From Thermodesulfovibrio thiophilus DSM 17215 (GTDB lineage Bacteria; Nitrospirota; Thermodesulfovibrionia; Thermodesulfovibrionales; Thermodesulfovibrionaceae), in contig NZ_AUIU01000015.1 of assembly GCF_000423865.1 (NCBI RefSeq), forward strand, positions 62,001 to 126,000: a stretch of 64,000 nucleotides of DNA, given 5' to 3'. The translations under genes were made by a program, and so were the position numbers. Of this stretch, positions 46,157 to 55,904 are shown piece after piece (position 1 is the first letter of the stretch; each line of letters opens with the position of its first letter). The notes beneath the pieces are model-generated. The model was not told the origin of the DNA, did not search any database, and was given only the letters and a program-made list of their open reading frames with translations.

Positions 46157-47136
46157 TTTTTAAAAAATTCTTTAACTATTTTAACTATATTTTCAGCTGT
46201 AAGCCCATAGAATTTAAGCAATTCTTTTGATGGGCCAGAACATCCAAAACTATCACTTATCCCGATTCTTTTTATAGCAACAGGATGGTTTTCAGCCAAA
46301 AATTCACTGACAGCCGAACCAAGCCCTCCAATTATTGAATGTTCTTCTGCTGTTATGACTAATTTTGAAGCTTTTGCAGTTTTAAATAATGCGTCCTCAT
46401 CAAGTGGCTTTACTGATGAAAAGTTTGCCACACCAGTATCAATGCCATCTTTACGCAAGACCTCAGCTGCTTTCAGTGCTTCTGAAACCATCAATCCATT
46501 GGCAACTATGTTTGCATCTTTACCAATTCTAAATATATAAGCTTTACCAATCTGAAATCTGTAATCTTCAGGCATTACCGCTTGAACTTTAGCTCTGCCA
46601 AGCCTTATATACACCGGGCCATAATATTCTGATGCTTTTACAATACTCTGAGCAGTTTCATATGCATCTGAAGGCACAATAACACTCATTCCCGGAATAA
46701 CACGCATGAGGGCAATATCCTCTAATGCCTGATGAGTTGCACCATCTTCTCCAACTGTAATTCCTCCATGTGTTGCAACAACTTTTACATTTGCATTTGA
46801 GTAGCAAACAGTCTGTCTTATCTGTTCCCATGCTCTACCGGTTGCAAATATTGCAAATGTTGACGCAAATGGAATTTTTCCAGTTAGAGCCAGTCCGGCT
46901 GCTGTTCCAATCATATCCTGTTCAGAGATTCCCATATTAAAGAATCTATCAGGAAAGAGTTTTGCAAACTTTGCCGTTTTTGTTGAACAACTGAGATCAG
47001 CATCAAGAACAACTATGTCAGGATTTTTCTTTCCCAGTTCAACGAGGGTAATCCCATAAGCATCTCTTGTTGCCATATCTTTTCCGTAGAATTCGGATAA
47101 ATCACTCAAACTGCAAATAGATTCAGTTTTGCCCAT
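46153..47136 (-). CDS. Transketolase, C-terminal subunit
   Basis: A 327-residue protein holding the pyrimidine-binding and C-terminal domains: RDAYGITLVELGKKNPDIVVLDADLSCSTKT, NMGISEQDMIGTAAGLAL, THGGITVGEDGATHQALEDIA. Together with the preceding gene it forms a split transketolase of the archaeal/anaerobe type, for pentose-phosphate interconversion. It overlaps its partner by 14 bases. A relation to DXS is less likely because the two halves are transketolase-like. Confidence 0.92.
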   Translation of the reverse strand: MGKTESICSLSDLSEFYGKDMATRDAYGITLVELGKKNPDIVVLDADLSCSTKTAKFAKLFPDRFFNMGISEQDMIGTAAGLALTGKIPFASTFAIFATGRAWEQIRQTVCYSNANVKVVATHGGITVGEDGATHQALEDIALMRVIPGMSVIVPSDAYETAQSIVKASEYYGPVYIRLGRAKVQAVMPEDYRFQIGKAYIFRIGKDANIVANGLMVSEALKAAEVLRKDGIDTGVANFSSVKPLDEDALFKTAKASKLVITAEEHSIIGGLGSAVSEFLAENHPVAIKRIGISDSFGCSGPSKELLKFYGLTAENIVKIVKEFFKK

Positions 47137-47956
47137 TTTTTAACTCCTTAAGTGCAATCTCCAGCTCTTCATGGGTGGGAGCCATCCCATGATATTGAAC
47201 TTTGCCTTCAAATATAGAAACTCCTTTACCTTTCACAGTGTTTGCCACAATCATTGTAGGCTTTTCTTTTATCTTTTCAGCTTCATCAAGAGCATTAATA
47301 ATTTCGTACATATCATGCCCATCGATTGTAAAAACATTCCATCCAAAAGCTATAAATTTATCTTCTATTGGTTCGACATTCATAACATCTGAACAATATC
47401 CATCAATCTGTAAATTATTATGATCAACTATTGCACAGAGATTATCTATTTTATAATGAGCAGCCGTCATGGCAGCTTCCCAAATCTGACCTTCCTGAAT
47501 TTCTCCATCTCCTAATAGGCAGTAAACTCTTGATAAAATCCTCTCAAGCCTCAATCCAAGAGCCATTCCATTTGCAACAGAAAGCCCCTGACCAAGTGAA
47601 CCAGTGGAGACCTCAATGCCTGGAATGCTCTTACAGCATGGATGTCCCTGAAGAGGTGAATTAAGCCTTCGTAAACTTCCAAGTAATGACTTATCAAAAT
47701 AACCTGATAATGCAAGAACTGCATAAAGCACCGGTGCAGCATGCCCCTTTGAAAGAACAAATCTGTCACGCTCTTTCCATCGAGGGTTTTGTGGGTCGTG
47801 TTTCATTTTATAAAAATAAAGAGCAGTTACAATATCCGCTGCAGAAAGACTTCCTCCTGTATGTCCAGATCCTGCTTTAGTGAGCATTTTAACAATTTCA
47901 ATCCTTAGTTGTCTTGCTTTATCTTTTAAAAATTCTATATCTGCCACTGCATCCAC
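47123..47956 (-). CDS. Transketolase, N-terminal subunit
   Basis: A 277-residue TPP-binding half: TKAGSGHTGGSLSAADIVTALYF, SKGHAAPVLYAVLAL, STGSLGQGLSVANGMALG, and the TPP motif GDGEIQEGQIWEA ... IVDHNNLQIDG. The frame starts at a GTG at 47956, but a GTG at 47947 has GAGGTGG at a better distance, so the true start may be three codons later. A TATAAT on the minus strand lies upstream, near 47980. Confidence 0.92.
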   Translation of the reverse strand: MDAVADIEFLKDKARQLRIEIVKMLTKAGSGHTGGSLSAADIVTALYFYKMKHDPQNPRWKERDRFVLSKGHAAPVLYAVLALSGYFDKSLLGSLRRLNSPLQGHPCCKSIPGIEVSTGSLGQGLSVANGMALGLRLERILSRVYCLLGDGEIQEGQIWEAAMTAAHYKIDNLCAIVDHNNLQIDGYCSDVMNVEPIEDKFIAFGWNVFTIDGHDMYEIINALDEAEKIKEKPTMIVANTVKGKGVSIFEGKVQYHGMAPTHEELEIALKELKNGQN

Positions 47957-48024
47957 CTCAATTTGTTGATTGATTTTTTAATTATAAATCAAAAATCTGA
48001 AAAAAGACAGCATATTCATTTTCG

Positions 48025-48033
48025 TGGTATCTT
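48025..48033 (+). promoter_or_regulatory. Extended -10 of a leaderless polA promoter
   Basis: TGGTATCTT: a TGn extension and TATCTT ending exactly 6 bases before the polA ATG. No ribosome binding site lies between. Confidence 0.45.
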
Positions 48034-48039
48034 AAAGAT

Positions 48040-50598
48040 ATGGATGAAATTTATCTTTTAGACGGAAGTTGTTTTGTTTACAGAGCCTATCACGCTATAA
48101 AGGCTTTGATCACATCCAGAGGCTTTCCAACCAATGCAATCTATGGATTTATAAGAATGCTTCTCAAACTTCTTAAAGAAAAGGATGTTCAGTATCTACT
48201 CATTGCTTTTGATAGCCCTCATCCTACAAAAAGGCATATAGTGTATGAGGATTATAAAATAACAAGGCCTGAAACACCCGGGGATTTACCGATTCAACTT
48301 GAGCAAATAAAAAAAATTATTGATGCTTTTGGCATAAAAAGGATTGAAATTCCTGGCTATGAAGCTGATGATATTATAGCTACAGTAGTTTTAAATCTCA
48401 ATAACCAATCAATTACTAACAATATTTTTATTGTCAGTCTTGACAAGGATATGCTTCAGCTTGTTTCTGATAATGTAAAAATATATGATCCATTCAGTAA
48501 CCTTATCATTGATAGAGACTATGTAATTAAAAAATACGGAATTCCTCCAGAAAAACTCAATGATTTCATGGCCTTTACAGGGGATAGTATTGATAATATT
48601 CCCGGAGTTAAGGGTATTGGAGAAAAAACCGCAGCAGAGCTTATGAAGAGATATGGTTCTGTTGAAGCTATATTGAAAAATCTTGACATAATCAAGCCTG
48701 CAAGGGTGGCTGAACTTATCAGAAAAAATATAGATTCTCTAAAATTTAGCAGGGAACTTGTAGCATTGAAGAGTGATGCTCCAATCAAACTACAAATCGA
48801 TGACATTAAAATAAAGGAGCAGGATAATGACAAACTCACACAATTGTTTCAGGAATTTGAGTTCAGCACGCTTTTAAAAGAGGTTGTGACTAAAAACAAT
48901 GAAATTAGAAACTCTGATGCTATAACAACAATAAAAGCCGGGATTGAACGGATTTTAGAAAAAATACATGAAAAAGGAGTATTCACGCTAACTCTTACTG
49001 AGAATAAATCGGATATTTTTAAGACAACTTCAAAAGTAATCAACTCAAAAGATGATTATACGATAAATATAGGAATTAATGGAGATATCTACGAAGTAGC
49101 TTTACAGGATTCTAAAGTGAACAAAATTTTATCTTTAGATGCATTGAAGATTGTATATAACGCAAAAGAGATATTAAAAAAACTTAAACATGCAGGCATG
49201 AAACTCTATTCTCCTTACTTTGATATTATGATAGCAGCTTATTTGATAAATCCAAATAGAGGAAAATACAATTTCAATGAAATTACACTTGAGTTTCTTG
49301 GGAAGCTCTACGACAGTCTAGAATCTTCCAATTTGATAATGTTTGAACTTTACGAAAAACTACATAGAGAACTGAAAGAAAAAGAGCTTGAGAGACTTTA
49401 TTTTGATATTGAGATGCCTTTGATAGATGTTCTTTTTGAGATGGAAGAAGCCGGTATAAAAATTAATATTGACAAACTTGAGGCTCTCACAAAACAGATA
49501 TCTTTTGAGCTTGACAAACTCAGAGAAAAAATTTATGGACTCGCTGGAGCTGAGTTTAACATTAACTCTCCAAAACAGCTTTCAGAGGTTTTATATGATA
49601 AACTCGGACTTAAATCCAGAAAAAGAGGTAAAAAGGCACGTTCAACCGAGATGGAGGTTCTTGAAGAACTTTCTGTACAGCATGAACTACCACAAGAAGT
49701 GATTAACTATCGTACGCTGAATAAACTTTTAACAGGATATCTTCTCCCCTTAAAAGATCACATAAATCCCGCAACCAATAGAATACATACAAAATGGTCT
49801 CAAACAGTAGCTGGAACAGGAAGAATTGTTAGCAGCGAACCAAATCTTCAGAATATTCCTGTAAAAGGACAGTGGGCTCAGCTTTTACGAGAAGTTTTTG
49901 TTCCTGAAGATGGCTTTTTGTTTTTAAGTGCTGACTATTCTCAGATTGAACTGAGACTTCTGGCTCATCTTAGTGAAGATCCTGCTTTAATCAGAGCATT
50001 TAAGGAGGGTAAAGATATTCATAATGCCACGGCATCTGAGATTTTTTCAGTTAATGAAAATGATGTTACTGAGGAACAGCGAAGAATTGCCAAAACAGTG
50101 AATTTTGGTATTTCATACGGAATAAGCCCATTTGGACTTTCTGAATCGATAAAAATTCCCTATGAAAAGGCTCAGGAGCTGATTGATCTTTATTTTTTGA
50201 GATATCCACAGGTAAAAAAATTTATTGAAGAAAGCATCGAATTTGCAAAGGAAAATGGCTATGTAAAAACACTTTTTGGAAGAATTAGACCTGTCTCTGA
50301 AATTAACAGTCAAAATCAATTTCTCAGATCACAGGCAGAAAGAATTGCTGTGAATGCAAGAGTGCAGGGAACTGCAGCAGATATCATAAAAATCGCAATG
50401 GTAAAAATTCATAATAGAATCAGGCAGGAGATGCTGAATGCAAAGATTATTTTACAGATTCATGATGAAATAGTGCTTGAGGTTAAAGAACAATTACTAG
50501 GAAGAGTAAGTGACATTGTTCAGAATGAAATGAAAGATTTTAATTTAAAAGTTCCTCTTGAGGTCAATGTATTTACTGGAAAGAGCCTGAATCTATAA
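48040..50598 (+). CDS. polA: DNA polymerase I
   Basis: An 852-residue PolA. The 5'-nuclease domain is intact (DGSCFVYRAYHAI, AFDS, GYEADDIIAT, FTGDSIDNIPGVKGIGEKTA). The polymerase domain has motif A SADYSQIELRLLAHL, motif B RRIAKTVNFGISYG and motif C QIHDEIVLEV. The central 3'-5' exonuclease domain is present but lacks its acids: the DxE position reads FTLTLTEN, and the N-x3-YD and Y-x3-D motifs are also gone. Proofreading is therefore probably absent, as in Taq. Confidence 0.96.
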   Translation: MDEIYLLDGSCFVYRAYHAIKALITSRGFPTNAIYGFIRMLLKLLKEKDVQYLLIAFDSPHPTKRHIVYEDYKITRPETPGDLPIQLEQIKKIIDAFGIKRIEIPGYEADDIIATVVLNLNNQSITNNIFIVSLDKDMLQLVSDNVKIYDPFSNLIIDRDYVIKKYGIPPEKLNDFMAFTGDSIDNIPGVKGIGEKTAAELMKRYGSVEAILKNLDIIKPARVAELIRKNIDSLKFSRELVALKSDAPIKLQIDDIKIKEQDNDKLTQLFQEFEFSTLLKEVVTKNNEIRNSDAITTIKAGIERILEKIHEKGVFTLTLTENKSDIFKTTSKVINSKDDYTINIGINGDIYEVALQDSKVNKILSLDALKIVYNAKEILKKLKHAGMKLYSPYFDIMIAAYLINPNRGKYNFNEITLEFLGKLYDSLESSNLIMFELYEKLHRELKEKELERLYFDIEMPLIDVLFEMEEAGIKINIDKLEALTKQISFELDKLREKIYGLAGAEFNINSPKQLSEVLYDKLGLKSRKRGKKARSTEMEVLEELSVQHELPQEVINYRTLNKLLTGYLLPLKDHINPATNRIHTKWSQTVAGTGRIVSSEPNLQNIPVKGQWAQLLREVFVPEDGFLFLSADYSQIELRLLAHLSEDPALIRAFKEGKDIHNATASEIFSVNENDVTEEQRRIAKTVNFGISYGISPFGLSESIKIPYEKAQELIDLYFLRYPQVKKFIEESIEFAKENGYVKTLFGRIRPVSEINSQNQFLRSQAERIAVNARVQGTAADIIKIAMVKIHNRIRQEMLNAKIILQIHDEIVLEVKEQLLGRVSDIVQNEMKDFNLKVPLEVNVFTGKSLNL

Positions 50599-50629
50599 AA
50601 TATAAGTTTGTCTCTAAGAGCAGATACTT

Positions 50630-52171
50630 CTATTTATAAACTCTGGTTGTTATAGTTTCAATCAGAGTTTCAATTTTTTTGGTTGTATCAATTTTTATAA
50701 GTTTTTCGGAAGAAATTTCGATTGGTTCTTCAAATCGTTTCTTTTGAGCTAAATAAATTTCCCACCTCGCATCTGAAATATCCGGATCTAATGCTCTTTT
50801 TTTAAATCTTTCCTTTATGACACTGTCTTCTGCTGTACTCCAGATCCAGTAAATATCTGCTAAACAAAGTTCTGTCATGACCAGCTCTCTGTGGTGTTTT
50901 TTAAGAAATGTGGCATCAAGAATAACATCTCTTCCTTTTTTTGACTCTTCTTTAGCAAGGTCTATCATTTTTTTATACGTTTTATCAGTAAAATCCTGAG
51001 TGTAAATTCCCTGTTCAAATGGTTCATATTTATGCTCCTCTGGAGGCAGTCCGGCAAGGTTTTTCCTTACAATATCTGATGCAATCAAGTTAGAAAGAGT
51101 GTGATTCTTTAATTCTCTTGCAATTGTTGACTTTCCTGTTCCTGAAAAGCCAAAAACCACAAAAATCCGGGGTTTGAAACCACTGTAAATACAGGCAAGG
51201 TCAAAATATCTCTGAGCTTGTTCAAGTTCCTTTTGTCTTGTTTTGTCTGTTAATGATGAATCTTCAGATGTAAAACAGGCAATTTTACCTCTTACATAGG
51301 CACGGTAACATTTGTAAAAATTAAGAACTTTAATTAAACCTCTATCTCCTGATCTTTCAATGTAGCTTTCTATAAAATATTTTGAAAGCTCCCAATAACC
51401 GTGAAAGTCAAGGTCCATACTTAAAAAAGCTATGTCACCTGCCACATCTCCGCATCTGAATCTTTCATTAAACTCAACACAGTCAAATATATAAACTTTT
51501 TTAAGATTGTCAAAACATATATTGGCAGAATAAAGGTCTCCATGTCCTTCACGAATATAACCTTCTTTTATGCGACTATGAAAAACTGAGGCATTCTTCT
51601 TAATAAAAGTTCTGGTCCAGTTGATGATTGCATTATATCTCCATTTATTTAAAGCTTTGCCAACAAATTTCTCTGTCTGTGCAAAGTTTTCTTCAGTGTT
51701 AAACGAAACAGTATCTATTGAGCCATATTCATTAACTCCAGTACCTGTTTTTGCTGATTTGTAAAATGAAACTAAAATATCAACAATTAAATCAATATGT
51801 TTTTTCGTTAGAGCATCCTGGTTCAATATGTTTTGCATCATTCCTTCTTCCGGAAGTCTTTTCATCTTTACAGCATACTCAACAGGATTTTCACTGTTTT
51901 CAACTTTATAGCCATATTTTGTCTCTGAAATAGGCACAACTCCGAGATAGATATCAGGACATAGCCTACTGTTCAGTTCAATCTCTTTTTCACAGAAAAA
52001 TTTTCTTTTTTCAAGAGTCGTATAATCAAGAAAGCCAAAATTTACAGGCTTTTTTATTTTGTAAACAAACCGGTCAATAAAAACATACGATATATGAGTC
52101 TGCTCAACCCATAGCTTTTCTGGTTTATCCGGAAAGGAGTTTATATTTAAAGCATGTGCCCAGTTTATCAT
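50630..52171 (-). CDS. Aminoglycoside-phosphotransferase-like / P-loop kinase fusion
   Basis: A 513-residue two-domain protein. Residues about 25-310 are a protein-kinase-like APH fold with the catalytic EGHGDLYSANICF and FDCVEFNERFRCGDVAGDIAFL. Residues about 340-513 are a P-loop ATPase/kinase (FVVFGFSGTGKSTIA, then a lid-like RFKKR). Such fusions are common and of unknown substrate; antibiotic resistance should not be assumed. It is divergent from lpxL and convergent with polA. Confidence 0.85.
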   Translation of the reverse strand: MINWAHALNINSFPDKPEKLWVEQTHISYVFIDRFVYKIKKPVNFGFLDYTTLEKRKFFCEKEIELNSRLCPDIYLGVVPISETKYGYKVENSENPVEYAVKMKRLPEEGMMQNILNQDALTKKHIDLIVDILVSFYKSAKTGTGVNEYGSIDTVSFNTEENFAQTEKFVGKALNKWRYNAIINWTRTFIKKNASVFHSRIKEGYIREGHGDLYSANICFDNLKKVYIFDCVEFNERFRCGDVAGDIAFLSMDLDFHGYWELSKYFIESYIERSGDRGLIKVLNFYKCYRAYVRGKIACFTSEDSSLTDKTRQKELEQAQRYFDLACIYSGFKPRIFVVFGFSGTGKSTIARELKNHTLSNLIASDIVRKNLAGLPPEEHKYEPFEQGIYTQDFTDKTYKKMIDLAKEESKKGRDVILDATFLKKHHRELVMTELCLADIYWIWSTAEDSVIKERFKKRALDPDISDARWEIYLAQKKRFEEPIEISSEKLIKIDTTKKIETLIETITTRVYK

Positions 52172-52191
52172 ATGTTCTCCATTTTTAATTC

Positions 52192-52220
52192 TTGTAATTC
52201 CTGGATAAGGATATTATAAT
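52192..52220 (+). promoter_or_regulatory. Sigma-70 promoter of the LpxL-like gene
   Basis: TTGTAA, 17 bases, TATAAT. Start near 52227 leaves a leader of about 9 bases without a ribosome binding site. Confidence 0.6.
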
Positions 52221-52235
52221 TATTTTTTAGACTTC

Positions 52236-53111
52236 ATGAAATCTTTATTTAAACATATTGTTTTTAAAGGCGGGCTCAGGCTCTTCTTCTGGCTTGGAAA
52301 GTTGTTGAGGAAACAACAACTCCCTAAAATTTCAAAAATCATAGCAACTATTTTATATCGTCTTCCATGGTCACGTAAATCTATTACATTAGATAATCTT
52401 AAAATTGCTTTTGAAAATAAATATAATGAGCAAGAATTAAAAGATATTTTAAAAAAATTTCTTCAGGAAGTGATTTCAATTGCTCTTGAAGTTGCATTTA
52501 TTGTAAAAAAAAAGGAGCCGCTGTCTCACTGGGCAGTTGCCGCAGGCCTTGAACATCTTGATGATGCATTGAAACAAGGTAAAGGAGTTATTGCTTTAAG
52601 TGCCCATATTGGAAACATTCCTATAATGCTTGCATGGCTTGCAGAAAAAGGATATCCTGTGGCTGTTCTTTTTAAAGAGGGGAAATATCTTCCAGAGGGT
52701 TTTCTTTACAGGCTTATCAGTTCTTATAAAATTTATCCAATTCCATTTTGTTCTGACAGAGAAGTTCCGAAGGAAATAATAAAGGCATTAAATAAAAATA
52801 TGATTGTTTTTATACTTGCTGATCAGTCAAGAAGAGGAGTTTATGCAAGGTTTTTTGGTAAGCTTGTGCAATGTCAGAAAGGTGCTTTTTTAATTGCTTT
52901 AAGAAAGATGTGTCCTGTTATTCCTGTTTTCATTACAAGGCAAGAAAATATATATAAAATAAAAGTTTATCAATCAATAAATATGTCTGACGATAAAAAT
53001 ATTGTTGAATATATTGAGCAATATAATTCACTTCTTGAGAGTATTATATTGCAACATCCTGAGCAATATTACTGGTTTCACAGAAGATTTAAGAAGATGA
53101 AGCTTCTGTAA
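52236..53111 (+). CDS. LpxL/HtrB-like lysophospholipid (lipid A) acyltransferase
   Basis: A 291-residue LPLAT-family acyltransferase: membrane-anchoring N-terminus, TLDNLKIAFENKYNEQELKDI, the catalytic region LSAHIGNIPIMLAWL, and LADQSRRGVYARFFGKLVQCQKGAFLIALR. The usual H-x4-D/E dyad reads H124-IGNI-P129, so the acid is missing and activity by the standard mechanism is in doubt. It lies tail-to-tail with msbA (23-base overlap), consistent with a lipid A role. Confidence 0.85.
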   Translation: MKSLFKHIVFKGGLRLFFWLGKLLRKQQLPKISKIIATILYRLPWSRKSITLDNLKIAFENKYNEQELKDILKKFLQEVISIALEVAFIVKKKEPLSHWAVAAGLEHLDDALKQGKGVIALSAHIGNIPIMLAWLAEKGYPVAVLFKEGKYLPEGFLYRLISSYKIYPIPFCSDREVPKEIIKALNKNMIVFILADQSRRGVYARFFGKLVQCQKGAFLIALRKMCPVIPVFITRQENIYKIKVYQSINMSDDKNIVEYIEQYNSLLESIILQHPEQYYWFHRRFKKMKLL

Positions 53112-54870
53112 ACTGAAGATGCCATAACTCCCTGTATAGTCCTTCACGAGACAGAAGTTCCTCATGAGTTCCCTGTTCAATTATTTTTCCTTTATCTATG
53201 ACAATAATTTTGTCAGCTCTTTTTATTGTTGAGAGTCGGTGGGCAATTACTATGGTTGTTCTGCCTTTTATCATTTCTTCAAGTGCTCGTTGAATTTTTT
53301 CTTCTGATTCTGTGTCAAGAGATGCAGTTGCTTCATCAAGTAGTAAAATTTTAGGTTTTCTTAAAATTGCTCTTGCTATGGTAATTCTCTGTTTTTGTCC
53401 ACCTGAAAGTAAAATTCCTTTTTCACCAACTATAGAATTATAACCATCTGGAAGATTTATTATAAAATCATGAGCATCTGCCATTTTTGCAGCTTCTATG
53501 GCTTCTTTATCAGTTGAAGAAATATTCCCAAATTTTATATTGTTCATAGCTGTATCATTGAATAGAACTATATCCTGTGTAACAAGGGCTATCTGAGAAC
53601 GCAAGGTATGTAGAGAATACTGCTTTGTGCTTATTCCATCAATTAAAATCTCTCCCTCAGTTGGATACCAGAATCCAGCTACTAAGTCTGCTATTGTGCT
53701 TTTTCCTGATCCAGAAGGGCCAACTATTGCAACTGTTTCTCCAGGTTTTATATCAATATTAATATTTTTCAATGCATAGTCTTTTGAAACAGGGTATTTA
53801 AATGAAACATTTTTAAAGGTAATATGCCCTTTAATCTCTTTTTTAATTCCTTCTTCTGCTTCATGGTTTACAAATATGATTTCTCTCAATCTTTCAACAA
53901 CATTTCTTCCCCTCTGAAATAATGCATTCACTCTTGTAAGTCTTTTAAGAGGTGTGTACATAAGCATAACAGCGGTTGCGAAAGAAAAAAAGTCTCCAGA
54001 TGAAATTTTATCATTGACTACAAGCCAGCCACCATAAAAAAGTATCATTGCTACACCAACTCCTGCAATAATTTCAGTTATTAAGCTTGTGAATTCTTCG
54101 TTTTTCACTTCCCGCATTATATTTCTGTAGTGCTCATTAAGAGCTTTCCTATATCTATTAATCATGTCATCTTCCATTGTGAACGCCTTAATAATCTTTA
54201 TTCCATGCAATGCCTCATGAAGAAGTGTTGTGACTCTGGCAATTCTTAAACGAGTTTTCATTCCTATATCTTTCATTCTTTTTCCAAGCTTTGTCATCAC
54301 ATAAACCATTAAAGGAATAACAACAAAGGAAAGCAAAGCAAGGTCCCATTTGCGATAAAATGCAACACCAGCAAGCACAACCACTGTAAGTCCTTCAACG
54401 ATGAAGTTTTTTATTGTATATGACACGGTATTGTTAAGAAGGTCAATATCATTAAGTAATTTTGAAATAATATTGCCAGAGCTATCTCTGCAAAAAAATG
54501 AAAAAGGAAGCCTTAGAAGCTTATCGTAAACAGCCTCTCGTACGCTCTTTACAATATTTGCACCGATAGAACTCATAAGATAGTTATTAAAAAATGTAAA
54601 AAGTCCTCGAAGGGTAAAAAGAATTACAACAGCAATTAAAATGAGATAAAGATACTCTGATGATTTCTTAACAAAAATCTGGTCCATTGCTGGTTTAACA
54701 GACCATGCAATAGCTCCATTTGTCCCTGATATAGCAATACTGCAAATCATTGCTATAAGAAATCTCAATCTATGTTTTTTAATAAGTCTCCAGAATACAG
54801 CAAGATCATCAATCCATTTTTTTTTATACTTTATTTTAAACTGTCTTTGTATTTCCATATTCTTTTCCAT
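53089..54870 (-). CDS. msbA: Lipid A export ABC transporter MsbA
   Basis: A 593-residue ABC exporter with six membrane segments in the first 320 residues and an ATPase domain: Walker A VGPSGSGKST near residue 388, signature LLSGGQKQRITIARAIL, Walker B ILLLDEATASLD. It flips lipid A core across the inner membrane. ATG at 54870 has TATAAC 8 bases upstream; a second ATG four codons later is possible. Other half-size exporters look alike, but the lpxL and hldD neighbours favour MsbA. Confidence 0.88.
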   Translation of the reverse strand: MEKNMEIQRQFKIKYKKKWIDDLAVFWRLIKKHRLRFLIAMICSIAISGTNGAIAWSVKPAMDQIFVKKSSEYLYLILIAVVILFTLRGLFTFFNNYLMSSIGANIVKSVREAVYDKLLRLPFSFFCRDSSGNIISKLLNDIDLLNNTVSYTIKNFIVEGLTVVVLAGVAFYRKWDLALLSFVVIPLMVYVMTKLGKRMKDIGMKTRLRIARVTTLLHEALHGIKIIKAFTMEDDMINRYRKALNEHYRNIMREVKNEEFTSLITEIIAGVGVAMILFYGGWLVVNDKISSGDFFSFATAVMLMYTPLKRLTRVNALFQRGRNVVERLREIIFVNHEAEEGIKKEIKGHITFKNVSFKYPVSKDYALKNINIDIKPGETVAIVGPSGSGKSTIADLVAGFWYPTEGEILIDGISTKQYSLHTLRSQIALVTQDIVLFNDTAMNNIKFGNISSTDKEAIEAAKMADAHDFIINLPDGYNSIVGEKGILLSGGQKQRITIARAILRKPKILLLDEATASLDTESEEKIQRALEEMIKGRTTIVIAHRLSTIKRADKIIVIDKGKIIEQGTHEELLSREGLYRELWHLQFTEASSS

Positions 54871-54932
54871 GTGTATAGGTTATAAAAAATTGTTAGAAAC
54901 TAATCTTAAAAAACATAAAATTCAAAAAACAA

Positions 54933-55904
54933 TCAACCTCCTATTGTTGACATGGGGCGTAGAGGTTTTATATATTTTGACATAGCTTGAGGTTTTGAAT
55001 GGATTGTTTTTATAAGAATTTTTCTAATTTCTTTATCCGATGAAGCAGCTCTTAAATGCTTTTTTAAATCAATCTCTTTATCCGAAAAAAGACATGCTCT
55101 GAGTTTTCCATCTGCTGTAAGTCTGAGCCTGTTGCATCTTGCACACATATGAGTTGTCATAGGGCTTATAAATCCAAGAAGTCCTTTTGCTCCTTGCAAC
55201 ATGAAATACTCAGCAGGACCAGATTTTTTTACCTGAACCGAAATTAAGTTTCCTACTGTGGTTTGTATTCTGGATTTAATTTCATCTGAGGATACAAAAA
55301 GCTCTTTACTCCAGAGCTTTAATCCTCCAAGAGGCATAAATTCTATAAATCTAATCTGATAAGGCACTTCTTTGCTCCATTGAGCAAACTTTTCTATTTC
55401 ATTATCATTAATTCCTCTCATTACAACAACATTGATTTTTATTGGTGTAAAGCCAATCTCATTAGCTTTTTCAATTCCTTCAAGGACATCTTTTAAATGA
55501 CCAAATCTTGTTATCATACTAAATTTTTTTTCATCAAGCGAGTCAAGACTTATATTCAGTCTTTTTAATCCTGCTTCAAAAAGATCTTTTGCATAGCTTT
55601 TGAGCAGCACTCCATTTGTGGTTATCCCTATATCATTGATTCCATCAATCTTTGCCAGTTTTTCGATGAATCCAACAACTCCTTTTCTTACCAGTGGCTC
55701 TCCACCTGTGATCCTTACTTTAGATGTTCCAAGAGTGACTGCAATATTTATAACTCTTAAAATTTCTTCATAAGTGAGAATTTCTTGATGAGACAGTATT
55801 TGTTTTATGCCTTCTTCAGGCATACAGTAGATACATCTTAAATTGCATCTATCGGTAATAGAAACCCTTAAATAGTTTATTTCTCTGTTATATTGGTCTT
55901 TCAT
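54933..55904 (-). CDS. moaA: GTP 3',8-cyclase MoaA
   Basis: A 323-residue radical SAM enzyme of molybdopterin synthesis. It has the N-terminal CNLRCIYCM cluster, ITGGEPLVRKG, and the second cluster CARCNRLRLTADGKLRAC. It ends with the GG required for catalysis (MSTIGG). It starts inside the cpoB stop (4-base overlap), an unusual link of cofactor synthesis to Tol-Pal genes. No other moa gene is here. Confidence 0.96.
   Translation of the reverse strand: MKDQYNREINYLRVSITDRCNLRCIYCMPEEGIKQILSHQEILTYEEILRVINIAVTLGTSKVRITGGEPLVRKGVVGFIEKLAKIDGINDIGITTNGVLLKSYAKDLFEAGLKRLNISLDSLDEKKFSMITRFGHLKDVLEGIEKANEIGFTPIKINVVVMRGINDNEIEKFAQWSKEVPYQIRFIEFMPLGGLKLWSKELFVSSDEIKSRIQTTVGNLISVQVKKSGPAEYFMLQGAKGLLGFISPMTTHMCARCNRLRLTADGKLRACLFSDKEIDLKKHLRAASSDKEIRKILIKTIHSKPQAMSKYIKPLRPMSTIGG

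Noticed and set aside
50630-52171. Antibiotic-resistance gene (aminoglycoside phosphotransferase)
   Set aside because: The APH fold is shared by many kinases, and the fused P-loop domain is a common housekeeping arrangement; no resistance context exists.
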